This document shows, piece after piece, positions 24,206 through 36,045 of a DNA stretch of 64,000 nucleotides; within the stretch, counting starts at the first letter, position 1, and each line of letters starts with the position of its first letter. The position numbers and the translations under genes are program-made. The stretch lies in NCBI GenBank assembly GCA_008933995.1, contig WARS01000033.1:11604686-11668685 (forward strand), read 5' to 3'. This stretch comes from Datnioides undecimradiatus. Lineage: Eukaryota > Chordata > Actinopteri > Lobotiformes > Datnioididae. Below the pieces are notes generated by a model, which saw only the letters and a program-made list of their open reading frames with translations, was not told the origin of the DNA and ran no database searches.

Positions 24206-27200
24206 AAGAATAATGCAGGGAAAGAAACTCTTATACAAAGGAAATAAACATTGTTATCTGTAGAAAAAAGGAAATTAATGTAATTGGTAAAAGCAAAATT
24301 AATAAGAAAAAGATTAATGAAAAAACAACAAATTATGGCCAGGGAAAATGGAAAAAATAAATAACAAGTTCAATTAAATAGATATAATTTTAGGTATGTA
24401 TAGTTTTTCAAGTTGTCTTCCATTCATTTTTACTATGGTTTAGTCAAGCAATGTGGCATTAAAATGCAGAGAACAATTCTATGTTGTCATGCAAATTTGA
24501 AAATCTTATTTATGTTTGCCGAGACCCTTCTAAATCCACGGCAAACATTGCTAGCTTTCATCTAATTGATGCCATTTGAGGTTTCTCATCCAGTCTTGTG
24601 TGACCATGTGCTCAGATCCAAAGCGGTTTGACTGTGATCGGCCAAATTTAAATGTCACTTTCCTGCCGTCTCTAGGACGTCAGGAGGTCTGCTCTGATTT
24701 GCTCTGTCAGTCCGTGGATGCTCGCCAACCACTGTTTCGAAGCCTGTCTCGGTTTGACGGCTGGACACTGAGACGGGTTGCTTTGCATTCAGCACACACA
24801 CACATCATGTTTGTGCCAGAGATGTTTCCATTACCTGACAGAAGACCCAGAGAGCTTGGCTATGATCCCCATGGCAACGTGACACATGGAGAGATTAGAC
24901 CAGATAGGACAATGATGTGAGATAATGTGACATGGAATGCTCTTCTTCCTCTGTATTATCCCTGCGCAAAACTGAAAATACATCTCTGAGCAAAAGAAGG
25001 ATTGTGTTTCTACCGTCCGAATTAAACGCTGCAAATCTCTGAATAGCAAGCCTTGCTGACATACTTTTGATATTCAAAATAATAATAATAAAAATATCAT
25101 TTCATGCACATTTCCCTTTGTTCTAAGATACTGGAATTTAAATTGAGCCATTTCAATTCTGCAGAACTGGAACCATGCAATTCATTTGCCTTTGGGCATA
25201 TTTGCCTTAACATGAATGATATGTATTACACAGCTGTCCTCCTCCTCTTTGTAGTGTAAATAATGTTGTAATTATTTCAACTACAGGGTGTCCAGGGTAC
25301 GTAAAACATATTCAGTTTAGATATGCAGGCTAGTGATTGAAGTGTATTGCTTGAAATATATTGTAAATGTAGCTATATGATGAAAGTGTAAGAAAAAGAA
25401 TAGTAAAAAAAAGAGAAGAAGTTTAAAAGCCAGGTACTTAACTCTACAATTTGCATTTTAATGTGTTAAAAGCAATTTCTATATTTGTGGGAATACCACT
25501 TTCAACATTTATTTTTTTGTTCTCCTGGAGAGTAGAAAATTTGCTGCAAAGCAGAAGCCATTTCACATATAATATACTTTATGCAATCAAAGATCTTTTT
25601 TATTTAAAATGAAGCTGAAAACATTCTTCAAAGAAAAAAAAATATGAGAGAATTAAATTCAAGAATTGCATTAAGTCACAGGCTGGAGGTGTCATTTCAC
25701 AAACCACTTCACCAGCCTCAGGTAGCACTGATATATCAGCGCTTGTTCTTGAGTTTTGTGTGTCAGGCTTACATTACTTACATGACCTTTTCGTGTGTCA
25801 ATCACACAGTTTCATGCCAGTGTATTCATCAGGCAAAAATTGTGGAATGATAAGTGAAGTAAGGCCGGGTAAGCTGGACGGAGAGGAACTTGGAAAACAG
25901 AGAATGGCACAGCAAGCAGTAAGAGGGTGAATGGAAATAGAAATGTGATGCAGAGCAATGACAAAGGATGAAAGAAAAGAAGAAAAAGGGAGGGATAATG
26001 GGCATCATGAAGGTCATAATGTTTCAATCAGGGAGCTGGGCTGCAGCAGATCAGGATGTAAATGCAGAAACAATTAAAATGCAGATCACAGGACTGGGAG
26101 GCTTTGGGAAATGAGGCGTTTTGCCAAGACACACTCTAATAAATTCTATGTGCAACCCCATTGCAGCCTGATGCCTGCCTGCAAACCCCAAACAGCTTCT
26201 ATGGGCTGATTACAGAGTTTGTCCATGGTGAGTGCTTAGACAGACAGTCCATTAGTCCACTTTAACATTAATCTCCATCACAGCACTCCCCCTATCCTTC
26301 TCCTCCTCCCGCTATCCATTGTTCCTAAAATGAAACCACTCACAACATTTTAGTGGATTGATTGGGGCTCACTATCGTCATCTAACAAATTGAGGTTTGA
26401 CCTAGTGATGATCCATCTCTGTTAATAGAAAATGAACCAAAATATAAAGTAGCCTCATAGACTGCCTCCTTCCCTCATCCTGCCTCACTCTCTCTAACCC
26501 GGGCCTTTCTCTACATTTCCTCTCCACACAATCAATTATTAGCCAGTCAGTGCATTATCCTATTGATTTCAGCAATGCAGTCAATATTTTTGCAGTTAAA
26601 CAGAACATCCCACATGGTATTCCTGCCTGACACGGACTACAAAAAGAATAAAAGAAAAAACAACACATCCTCTACATCTCCTTTAAAAAGCTTCTCCTTC
26701 TTGCTACCACTGCATCGCCCTCCTGGTCCACAACCTGCGAGACCTCCTCCAGCCACATTTATCACATCCAAACTGCCAGTATTGCCTTAACATCTAATTG
26801 CTCTCCCATCTCACTTGCTGTCTGCACTTACTCCAAATACTCATGGCTGCTCACACTGCATTGGAAGGTCACTTGCTTGAGCTTAGTCTGCAGGAAAGCT
26901 CGATGTTCTTCCTGCACCAGCCTGGTTAAACTGTCTCTGTGGTAAAGCCAGAGGGACTGTCCAAGTCCACAGCAGTCACTTGCCCAGGTAATTTGTAGGA
27001 AGAAAGATTATTGGTCACAAAGTGCTCTCTTTCCACTGACATACATGCCCTCCACTTTAGTTTATTTGAAATACTCTTCACAGCCAAAATGATAGCATTT
27101 AATAAGCAAAATTACCTATTCCAATATCATTGCAGTACTATTGCCAATCATAAAATGCAGATACAATGAAGAATAATGTCCCAAAAAACCCTATTAACAC

Positions 27201-30200
27201 TTACATAGCTTTAACCCAGACAGTGCGTGCATCAGGTATATCTGCATGTCATATACAGTTATCGATGCTGATTTGTCCTCCCCCACAATATCAGCATTCA
27301 AATAGGCAATTTTTGCACTATGCATTGTGATAGTCATGGGGCAGCCATGGTTTCTTGTTATCATAAAATAACAACAAACTGCAGCTGTGAATGGATAGAA
27401 AAACAAATGTCAATGACTGCCTCATGTTTAATTTCAACTGTCATCCTACATCAACTTCAGTGGTTAATGACCGCTTCGCACAGACACACACACACACAGA
27501 CACTCATTAGACAGCTGAAGTCGGCTGACTTCCCTCCCATCTGTGAACATAATGCTTTCTCTCCATATTTACATAACATTACTGACCATCATTGCGGTGA
27601 ATGCAACACTGTCCCCATACTGATTGCTTTGCTGGGAGGCATTCTGCGCTGTGACCTCTCACGTGCAGCACTGAAAAGAGCCAATCACCTCTCTCATTGT
27701 AAACCATACTGCTGCTCCGAAATCTATTTCACAACATTAATTATTTATCCATTTCACTGGTGGCTTTACCTGAAAACATTCTGTCTGTGTTTAAAGCTAA
27801 AACATTCACCATACTGAGAAAATACTGAGTTTTAGTTTAATGACATCTTACACTTACGATGCAAATCAACTCAACTAAAAATGTTTTTAGGCCTTCTTTC
27901 AGGATAAAATGTCTCGGTGACAGGAGCATCAATGCTGTGAAGCCTAGTCCAGCATGGGAAAAAGTCTGTGTAGGGAAAATGAGCAACTGTCACATGCCCT
28001 GGAGCAAAGCATGTGGTCAGAGACTTGTTCCACCAGAGAACCATTTTATCATCTCATATGCCTAATATTATGTTGCTTTCCAAACACAAGATTAAGCCTT
28101 TTTCAAACCCGGCCATGAACTGAAACAATGCTTGGTTTGTGCAAAGGATATATAAAACACCAACAAAGCAGGATTGTCTGTGCTGTGAAAGGCAACAAGG
28201 CTGGTCGAAAAAGCTAGATGAGACGACTGCAGAGCAGAGCAGCCTAGCACCACAACATATTTAGACCAAATATTCGATTAGAACATTTAATATCATGTAA
28301 AACTGATCTTCAAAACCCACCCACAATCAATCAAGAATAACACATATTATTCAAAACATTTCAAAGTGAGTTAGGTTAAGGTCAGGTTAAGGTTTTGTTT
28401 CTTAAGCTGCTATGAAGGAGAATATGTTAATTATAGAAAACATTCATCAAAGCTTCTGCTGTAAAACAGTCCTTATCGACAGTAATAGTCATCCAAAATT
28501 TAGAGCTCTGGTTGTCAGCATGATAGTATCAATGGAGACTGTGTCCAGAGAGGAGTGGGAGTCCTGTAGGGAAATGTTCAAAGGTGTCCTGCTGCTAATG
28601 AACAGTACTCACAGAAAACACAACCTCCTCCAGCATTTCCAAATGCTAACCACAAATATAATATTCAGCACTTCTGCACCCCACTGAGCTGTGAATAAAC
28701 CGACAGACTGCTTAGCAAGTCTTAAAACTGCTTTAGAGAAATGTTTTTGTCCCATCTTTAACCATGAAAAAAACACTTGAATAAATCCAATTCAGGATTC
28801 CCCAGTGTTTCAGCCTCCTGCAGAAATTGTGAGTTTCTTAAATCAGCATGTCTTCCTATGAGAAACCAAAATCTCACAAAAATCATAACTAAACACAAAT
28901 AGGCTGAGCAACCTATTGGTGGAACATACACAAAATGAAAAAATTAAAAAGATTAAATTCCTGACTTGACATGTACTTTGTAATTGAAGTATGCAGAGAA
29001 ATATGTAGAAATTACAGTGCACTGGTAAGTCGGTGAGAAGCCTCCTATCATGCTTTGAATGTAGGGATATTAGTGGTGCTAGAGCCTCTAGCATGTCATT
29101 ATGGCTTTACCAGCAGCACAAACTTCAAGAACACCAAAACAAAATACCATGCTGTTTTGTGTTGTCTCTTTCAGCCTCTTGGAAAATAATTGAAAGCAGG
29201 TTCTTCACACTAGAAACAGACCACCTTTAGTATCCGCTGGAGCAAATTTCGGCTGTTTGGTCTAGAACTGAGGTTTCACACTTGTAATTTTATTTTGGAT
29301 CAGTCTGAAATGTTTGAAAGTCCAGGGCAAGTGAGTTAGGTGTGAAAGCATGTGATGCTGGCACCTAGCTGCCTAAAGCAAACTGGAGAACCACTGTTAC
29401 TGGAGAACAAGCAGGGCCCCATGAAAGGTCAGTGACCAATACTATCATTCTTCATGCAGAGGCAACATAACGCCAAATGAATGATAATGCTGCTGTATGT
29501 TTGCTGGCTGTGCAAGCAGACAATTGTGTGTCTAAGATAAAGGCTGTGACACCTTCAAAAGGCAGCTTGTTTTGGAGTTTAGCTGTACCCAGGTGACCTC
29601 CCAAAAAAGAGATGAACGCACATTATAGTTGCTTGATTTCTCTCTCCTTCACACATTGTGTATCTCTTGTGCCCTTCGTTCTCCTCCTCTCACACATCCA
29701 AGCACAGTCTTGTCTATTTTCTCCTCCTCACATGCCCGCACATCAAGTTCAGCTATGGGTTGACAGGCTTAACATATTCCAATATAACAAGAGAGAAAGG
29801 AGCAATTAGAAGCTAAATAAAACATCTTGTCATGTGTGAATGTGCATAATGTGTCATTTCTATGTCATCCTCCTATATGTTTTACCACTCATCTGGAAGT
29901 GCTGGTAGCTTATGTTTAGACGTGCATTTGAATTTCAGATATACGGTATATAGGAGTGATGTTTTTCACACTCATTAACACATGGACCAGCTTGCTCATC
30001 ACAGAAAAATATAGGAAAAAAGGCTCATGTGTGACACATATAAAAGAGACAAATATGACATGAGTGTCAGTCCAGGAAGGGATGACACTGTGGGTTGGTG
30101 GTGCGTAAGAATGGTTGTCATTGCTAGCAAAACATGTTTGCAGGCTTGTCAGCACATATGACACACTGGAGCACAGTTTTGCCACAGGCCTTAGTGCAGC

Positions 30201-30582
30201 TGCCATATATAGAATAAACATAGACACATTTCGGAGGCACGCCTTAAGCAGTAAAGTCTGTTCTGTCCCCATTCATCTCCGGGTTAAGTTGCACTGATTA
30301 CCATGACTCACTCAGTGACGTACATGGATATGGTGAATGTTTTATTCATTTGTACCTCATTAAATCAGTCGTAATCACAGAATGACACAAATGTTTATAG
30401 GCAAGAAGGATCATGTGATTAGCTGTTTACGTACAGGATCAACAGACTGTAACTCACCTAACTGAAGAATAAGAATTATGTAATTCCCCTTTTATGTGGC
30501 ATCAAAGCCCAAAGTGTTAAAAATGGATAAACAAAAAAATATAAAGTGTATAGACAATGTATCATACAAGAGTGTGTACACG

Positions 30583-30585
<3 letters not shown>
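24206..30585. other. Long noncoding stretch
   Basis: More than 6 kb without a convincing gene. A plus-strand frame at 24576-24920 (114 codons) is relatively GC-rich but shows no domain. The 165-codon frame at 27320-27817 runs through a short (CA)n at 27484-27498 and is judged spurious. A stretch ending AACTGGAGAACCACTG at about 29395 resembles a hAT-type terminal inverted repeat, with no partner identified. The rest is AT-rich with nothing recognised. Confidence 0.35.

Positions 30586-30624
<39 letters not shown>
30586..30624. repeat. (CA)n microsatellite
   Basis: About 19 pure CA units. Flanking ORFs on both strands are artefacts of the tract. Confidence 0.97.
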
Positions 30625-30626
<2 letters not shown>

Positions 30627-32632
30627 TACTACATGGATGGACAACCTGTCCTCTTCTGACCAGAACAGCACAGCTTCCAAGCACTTCATAACCTTACATG
30701 CCCTGCTGCCAATGCGTGCGTGTGTGTGTTTTTGTCTAAGGGAGTGTTTGCATGCGCGCACTCATGTTGTTTTGTATCCAAAGCCGATGTGAATATGCCT
30801 CAAACCATCTCTTTTGAATAGAAGCCTCATGGAGGAGCTTTTATGCCGTGTCATGTTTAGCTCTCAGTTTTTAAAATGATTATACTTGTAGAATAAAATG
30901 TCTTTGCAATCACTGGTCTGCCTTAGTTGATAATGCACCATTAAGCTACGCAGATGGGACACATTTTATTCTCACTAATGCATTTCATACATTAACATAA
31001 TATTGCAGTTGCTTTAATGTCGTGTATGCACTAGATGTTACAGAAAGGATACTAGACTATATTACAATTTTTTCCTCTTGGGTTATACAGCCATAGATAA
31101 TTTCCATAGAGGATATGGGAGCATGTAGTATTACTACTAATATTGCCTACATGTGACCTGGGATGTTGTTACAAGGTTGATCTAAAGATGTTATTTCAAT
31201 AATATATCAAATATGTAATACTATAATCATTAAACTTAAGGCCTTTGAAGATTTAAATATATAGAGGATTTGGCTAACACAAACATATATTGGGGGAAAG
31301 TAATCATATATGACTGAGCTGAGCATGTATCTAAATTAAGAATTGATCAAATGCTTAAAGTAGTAATGACAAATATGTATTAACTAATATGGATGAACAG
31401 ACAGAATTGTAAATCTAAATGAAAGCCAGAGTTGATCTGAAAAAAGATAAATAGTTGCCTCAGTGCTAATAGTGCTAACATGTTTATAAAACAATAAATT
31501 GTCAGTGTTGTGTTGGAACCAGCCAAATGGTCAAATAAATAAATAATAATCAACACCACTTCATGGTATGACTGATTTTAATTTTACAGTTTGGTGCATT
31601 TTATCATATTTTATTTTGTTCTCCAAATTCTGACCTTAAAAAAACCCCAACATTGTCATTCTTTCCATCTTTTCCATGTCCTTTGCCACATCCTTACATC
31701 CATCTCTACATCCAAATTAAGCAACACACCTGACACTGTATCCTGAGACAAGTGGAAGCTCCAGTGATGCAATGTCAGAAATAAAACTAGACTGCGAGTG
31801 TGTTTGACAGCCTTTGCCACTGCTTGTAGAAGCCTTTCTAGTGTCAGAGACTCGGTGCACTTTGTAGTTCAGGAGTTGAAAATGTCACATACCATGGCTG
31901 AATACTATCAATTTCTTTAAAGTCAACTCAACAAACTTGCAAACTTGTCCCGTTTGAGCCAGTAAGGTTCAATGAAGAATAATGATGAACGGACAAAGAC
32001 AGATTTTTTGCTCACGGTTTCTTTTTCATTTTCGAACTGGAACAGAAATTATGCTTTATTTAAGCCCAAATTCAAACCAACAGAATGGGGATAATGAAGC
32101 CTATTTTGTTAGAGTAAGGTGTAGCAGGATGAGAGATAATTCTGCCTTGAACTATGACAGACATCCAAGTCTGTCATTTCTATGCACAGATATCTTCATA
32201 TGAAATCAATATTATATTGCAGTTAGTTTAGTAGCATGTTAAATGTAACTCTGAAATGTAATCTTAAAATGAATTGTTTCCTTCTAGAGGTTGTTTTGCT
32301 TACTTCTACTTGCACTAAAATAATCATGCCTTATTGTTGGTGGCTGATCTTGAGTGCATTTCAATACAGACAGTGTATTGTGTGTTGTGTACTGTATCAA
32401 TTAACTGAATGAAATGGTTAGGATGCAATTAAACAGGAAAACACTTAATCAAATAAAAAAAAAATGAATCAAAAATGTTATAAATACAGACTGAACGATA
32501 AATTCCACCTATCCTGTGTCTTATGCTTGATTGGATGTGGTATCCTAAATATATATTCAAAATAGGTTAACAATCTTAACTATATTTAATTAGATTAACT
32601 TAATAGTCAAACTAAAAATTAAACTATTCAAT
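30625..32632. other. AT-rich noncoding stretch
   Basis: Very AT-rich from 30960 to 32630, with AAATAAATAAATAATAAT near 31533. No coding or repeat signal recognised. Confidence 0.45.
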
Positions 32633-32878
32633 TTATTCATTAACTTCCCCTACATGCATTTCTACGGTATCTGTGAGTGACTCCCTCTGTATTGTATATT
32701 TTGTCAGGGGGATTATATGGGGTTCTTTAACTGTGCGCTCTCCCTCATGCCTCTTGGTGTATGAAGAGCTGTTTTCTGTGCTTCCCTGCTCCATGCTAGA
32801 CTGTCTGTTTAACACAGCGGTAGATTTTATGATGTTTTCCAGTTCATTCCCTTTGGGACTGTCCTGTCTTTTTGCCAC
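32633..32878 (-). CDS. Coding-like segment, possible last exon
   Basis: On the minus strand, GCGCTCAG precedes 81 codons ending in TAA. The frame is also open upstream to 32920. The peptide is hydrophilic with varied codons, for example AKRQDSPKGNELENIIKST near its start, RHEGERTVKEPHIIPL in the middle and an acidic VEMHVGEVNE end. AATAAA overlaps the stop region (32628-32634, reverse strand). No domain is recognised. The acceptor lacks a strong pyrimidine tract. It could be a cytoplasmic-tail last exon of an unknown gene, or a chance frame. Confidence 0.33.
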   Translation of the reverse strand: MAKRQDSPKGNELENIIKSTAVLNRQSSMEQGSTENSSSYTKRHEGERTVKEPHIIPLTKYTIQRESLTDTVEMHVGEVNE

Positions 32879-33059
32879 CTGAGCGCATGCCCCATGATGT
32901 GCTATTGCACTGTAACACATTGACAGACTATGGACTCGTTATTGATTTCTTGTGTAGTGGATGTGCGTATTGTTAACTCCAGAAACTATTAATTTAAGTA
33001 CAACCTTCCGACCTGTCATTTTAATCAGCTCAAAAAATGCTGTTTTTGATTGTCCAGTC

Positions 33060-33156
33060 TCATTTTAACTGATGCACAAGGAGAGACGGGTGGGATCATC
33101 TCCAAATTTCCCAATTTGGGATGAATAAAGTCTATCTATCTATCTATCTATCTATC
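33060..33156 (+). mobile_element. LINE 3' end with (TCTA)n tail
   Basis: The sequence GGTGGGATCATCTCCAAATT, then CCAATTTGGGATGAATAAAG followed by (TCTA)n at 33131-33156, matches the usual 3' end of L2-like teleost LINEs. These end in an AATTTCCC...GGGAT-AATAAAG phrase and a tetranucleotide tail. The body upstream is too degraded to delimit, though 32880-33060 may belong to it. This is a 5'-truncated, non-autonomous remnant, plus strand. Confidence 0.6.
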
Positions 33157-35070
33157 AAATGAGTGTAGGCTAAAAGTCTTCAGTGCTGCATGAGCAAGGG
33201 ATAAAACCAAATGCGACAGACTTTAAGGGCTATAATTATACCTGTTGGTGTCCAGCATATGTACATGCCTTTCATTTTGTGGCAGCAATGGCCTATGGGG
33301 AAACTCAGTACTGACCCAATCAAGTTCACAGACTTTCATGTTTATAGTTATTGCCTGTACTTTGCTGTGGCTCAAAAAAAGAAAACAGATCCTATAAAAA
33401 AACCCTGAAACAATTTTCTTAAAGAGAGTCAAATAGTCAAGATTTTTACATGGGCCATAGCCACTAATTTGCTCTAAAGGGCCTCACAAACTATGCAGCA
33501 TGACCAGTGATCTCCTCCCCACCATTAAGACCGGCTAAGAGGTAGGTTACACTTAAGATGCCAAACTCAAGGACCCCACTCACACTGAAGGAGTCTAAAC
33601 AAGGACACCATTTACACAGAGGGAGAGGGGGAGTATAAAAACAAAGCTGTTATTCATATTTTAGACTTGCCAATGTTTGGTTGAGGCCTAGAGATTACAG
33701 TGGAAGACAAAATTGAAAAGAATGAGTGGGCGAGGAGATGTGTCACACCTCTAGAGAAACAGCACATTTCTGTGATTTGCATAAATGTATGCAATTATCT
33801 CTAATGAGGCACACAAGAAGCGACATAACATGCTCTTCTTGTGAAACCCACTGGGGTATGGTCATCTTCAGGAAACATTTAGTGGATTTGTAGATGCAGG
33901 TCTATTGATGGAGGACAAATGTAGTGTTAGAGAGAGTCAGCTATGATATTTAAGATCTTTGATGAAGTGTCGACAGTGAAGCATGATTGGGCTTAAAGGC
34001 TGATTCATTTGAATGCTGGAGAAGTACATGTCATAAAAAAAACCATTTGCATGCACACATCACACTTGTAAATTTCCATTCATGATGGCATAAACAAACA
34101 TTGCACCATGTTGCCAGGGCATAAAACACCACTAAATGTTATTGTGTATGCTCAATCATCCAAATATGTCAACATGCTATTCTGGGTGAGAAAGACATTT
34201 TTGATTTTGTTTTGTTTGGCATCAGTGATTTCCATCTTTTGTTGCCACTCGCTGAGTCTTTCAAGTAATTTCCTTAAGAAAAACACAGGGTACTGCTGTA
34301 CTGATATGGTAGCTATGGAGAGGAGATGCTTGTGCATTTTGCTGAGCACAGACAACACTTAAACCTGTAGTTTTCACTGATTCTAGTCTTTCATTATATT
34401 GGACTATTTTTTAAAATATTTTGTTTGTATTCCATTATAAAGATGAACAATCCAATCCAATTAGTCCATTAATCCAAGTTTTTTGACAGGAAAAATCATC
34501 TAATTTAAGAAATGAATCCCCAATAATTATTTATCAACATGTAAGATGTTGTTGAATTGTAATTTTAAGTGTCAACAACTTCCCTGCCTTTAAAAAAAAA
34601 AACATCTTTTGTGATGTAAGAGCATCTTTACAGCGATGGCAATATTTCACACATATTCATTTTTTTGTGCAATGTTACAGAGGAGTGTGGGTGCAAGGTT
34701 GTTGTTTCCACCCCACAGGAATACACAGAGATACAGAGTCTACAGAGTCCCTCATGTCACAACAGTGGAACTTAAAAGCCTGCCATCTTTAATTCCCATG
34801 AGCATTTGCAGCTGTGTCCTCTGAGGGATTTATCAGCACCCATAGCTCCCTTGAGGGTCCTCCTTTTGGATTTACACAGGGAAGTCACCCACTGCAAGAG
34901 ATGTTTTGTGTTACATTTTAATGGAAAACAAGGGATGTTTGGGTGAGGGTTGGGAGGGAATAGTTTTTCAAAGTTAAATTACTGTGTAGGGTTTTTTCTT
35001 TCAGAGATAATATTTAATATTTTTAGCTGACAGAAAATTATTCAGAACAGTTAAATAATAACAAATTCTT

Positions 35071-35073
<3 letters not shown>
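33157..35073. other. Noncoding, nothing specific seen
   Basis: No supported gene. 33480-33830 is less AT-rich and lacks repeats, but no motif cluster is convincing. Confidence 0.4.

Positions 35074-35121
<48 letters not shown>
35074..35121. repeat. (ATT)n microsatellite
   Basis: About 16 uninterrupted ATT units. Confidence 0.97.
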
Positions 35122-35824
35122 GTTATACCAACTTTTTGTCCTCAAATACTAGTGAAAGATGCTCCCTTAAGAGATTTCAGAAAGTGCCATTCATACATCC
35201 ACAAGCACGGTGGCAATGTGTTACACTTGCACCTAGACTGTATTATACCTAAGACTAGACTGAGACCTCTAAACCCCAGCTGAAAATTGCTTTGAAGCAG
35301 AATCCCCGTTTCTAGTTCATCAGTTCCCAATGGGGCCTTGCATAACTGGTGAGAGAACATAAAAAAAAGACATCATTGTTAATGCAACAAATGATGCAGA
35401 TGAAAAGACACACTCAGGACAAACAGAATGTCACTCATGCTTACTGCAATGAGAGGCTCTATTGTTTCTCCAAATCCTGGATTTAGAGTTGGGTCTCATG
35501 CAAGTACAATGAGTGGTTTCACACTGTATTTTATCTACAGACTGTAATATTTCCAGGAACACTGTAATGCAGTTTATCTCTCCAAACTGTGTCAAAGTTA
35601 ACTTCTTTAAATGAAAAATCCAAGGCACCAGAGTGGCTTCCATATTCTGTCATTTAATGATAACTACTAAAAGTTTCATTAACCCATGTGTTGTATTTGT
35701 ATGTATATATGTTGTTGTTTTTTCATATATTGCTTAATATAATAGAAGTTGGAAAGTTATGATCATGGTTTCATAATCACTGCATCTTGTCCAACTGACA
35801 TTGGTTATACATGTTAATCTCTTC
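35122..35824. other. Noncoding, nothing specific seen
   Basis: Short ORFs on the minus strand only, none with coding character. Confidence 0.4.
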
Positions 35825-36045
35825 AACCCATTCATCCACCTATCCATTTCCTCGCACTTCTCTATCCAGTTTGCACTAACAGCAGGCTATGCAAGGCACC
35901 CAAACAAACTTTCCTTCATGTACATGCTCCAGCTGCACCTTTGACTACCGAGATGCCAGGGATGCTCAAGATGCCTCCACTAGCTCCTCTTATTGTGGAG
36001 GAGCAGTGCTAATATGATATGCACACATCCTCAGTTTCTGATGCT
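35825..36045 (-). mobile_element. RTE/Rex-type LINE 3' fragment, degraded
   Basis: Read on the minus strand, this stretch contains CTGCTCCTCCACAATAAGAG, GCATCCCTGGCATCTCGG, GCAGCTGGAGCATGTACATG and GTTTGTTTGGGTGCC. It ends in AAATGGATAGGTGGATGAAT, a decayed (ATGG)-type tail. These blocks correspond to the end of the reverse-transcriptase ORF and tail of a common teleost LINE whose copies end in GGAAGAAAATGGATGGATGG. It is 5'-truncated and substantially diverged. The exact family (RTE versus Rex) is not resolved by eye. Confidence 0.55.

Noticed and set aside
27320-27817. 165-codon plus-strand frame
   Set aside because: Runs through a (CA)n tract, is rich in Cys/His from simple sequence, and has no recognisable domain or splice logic.
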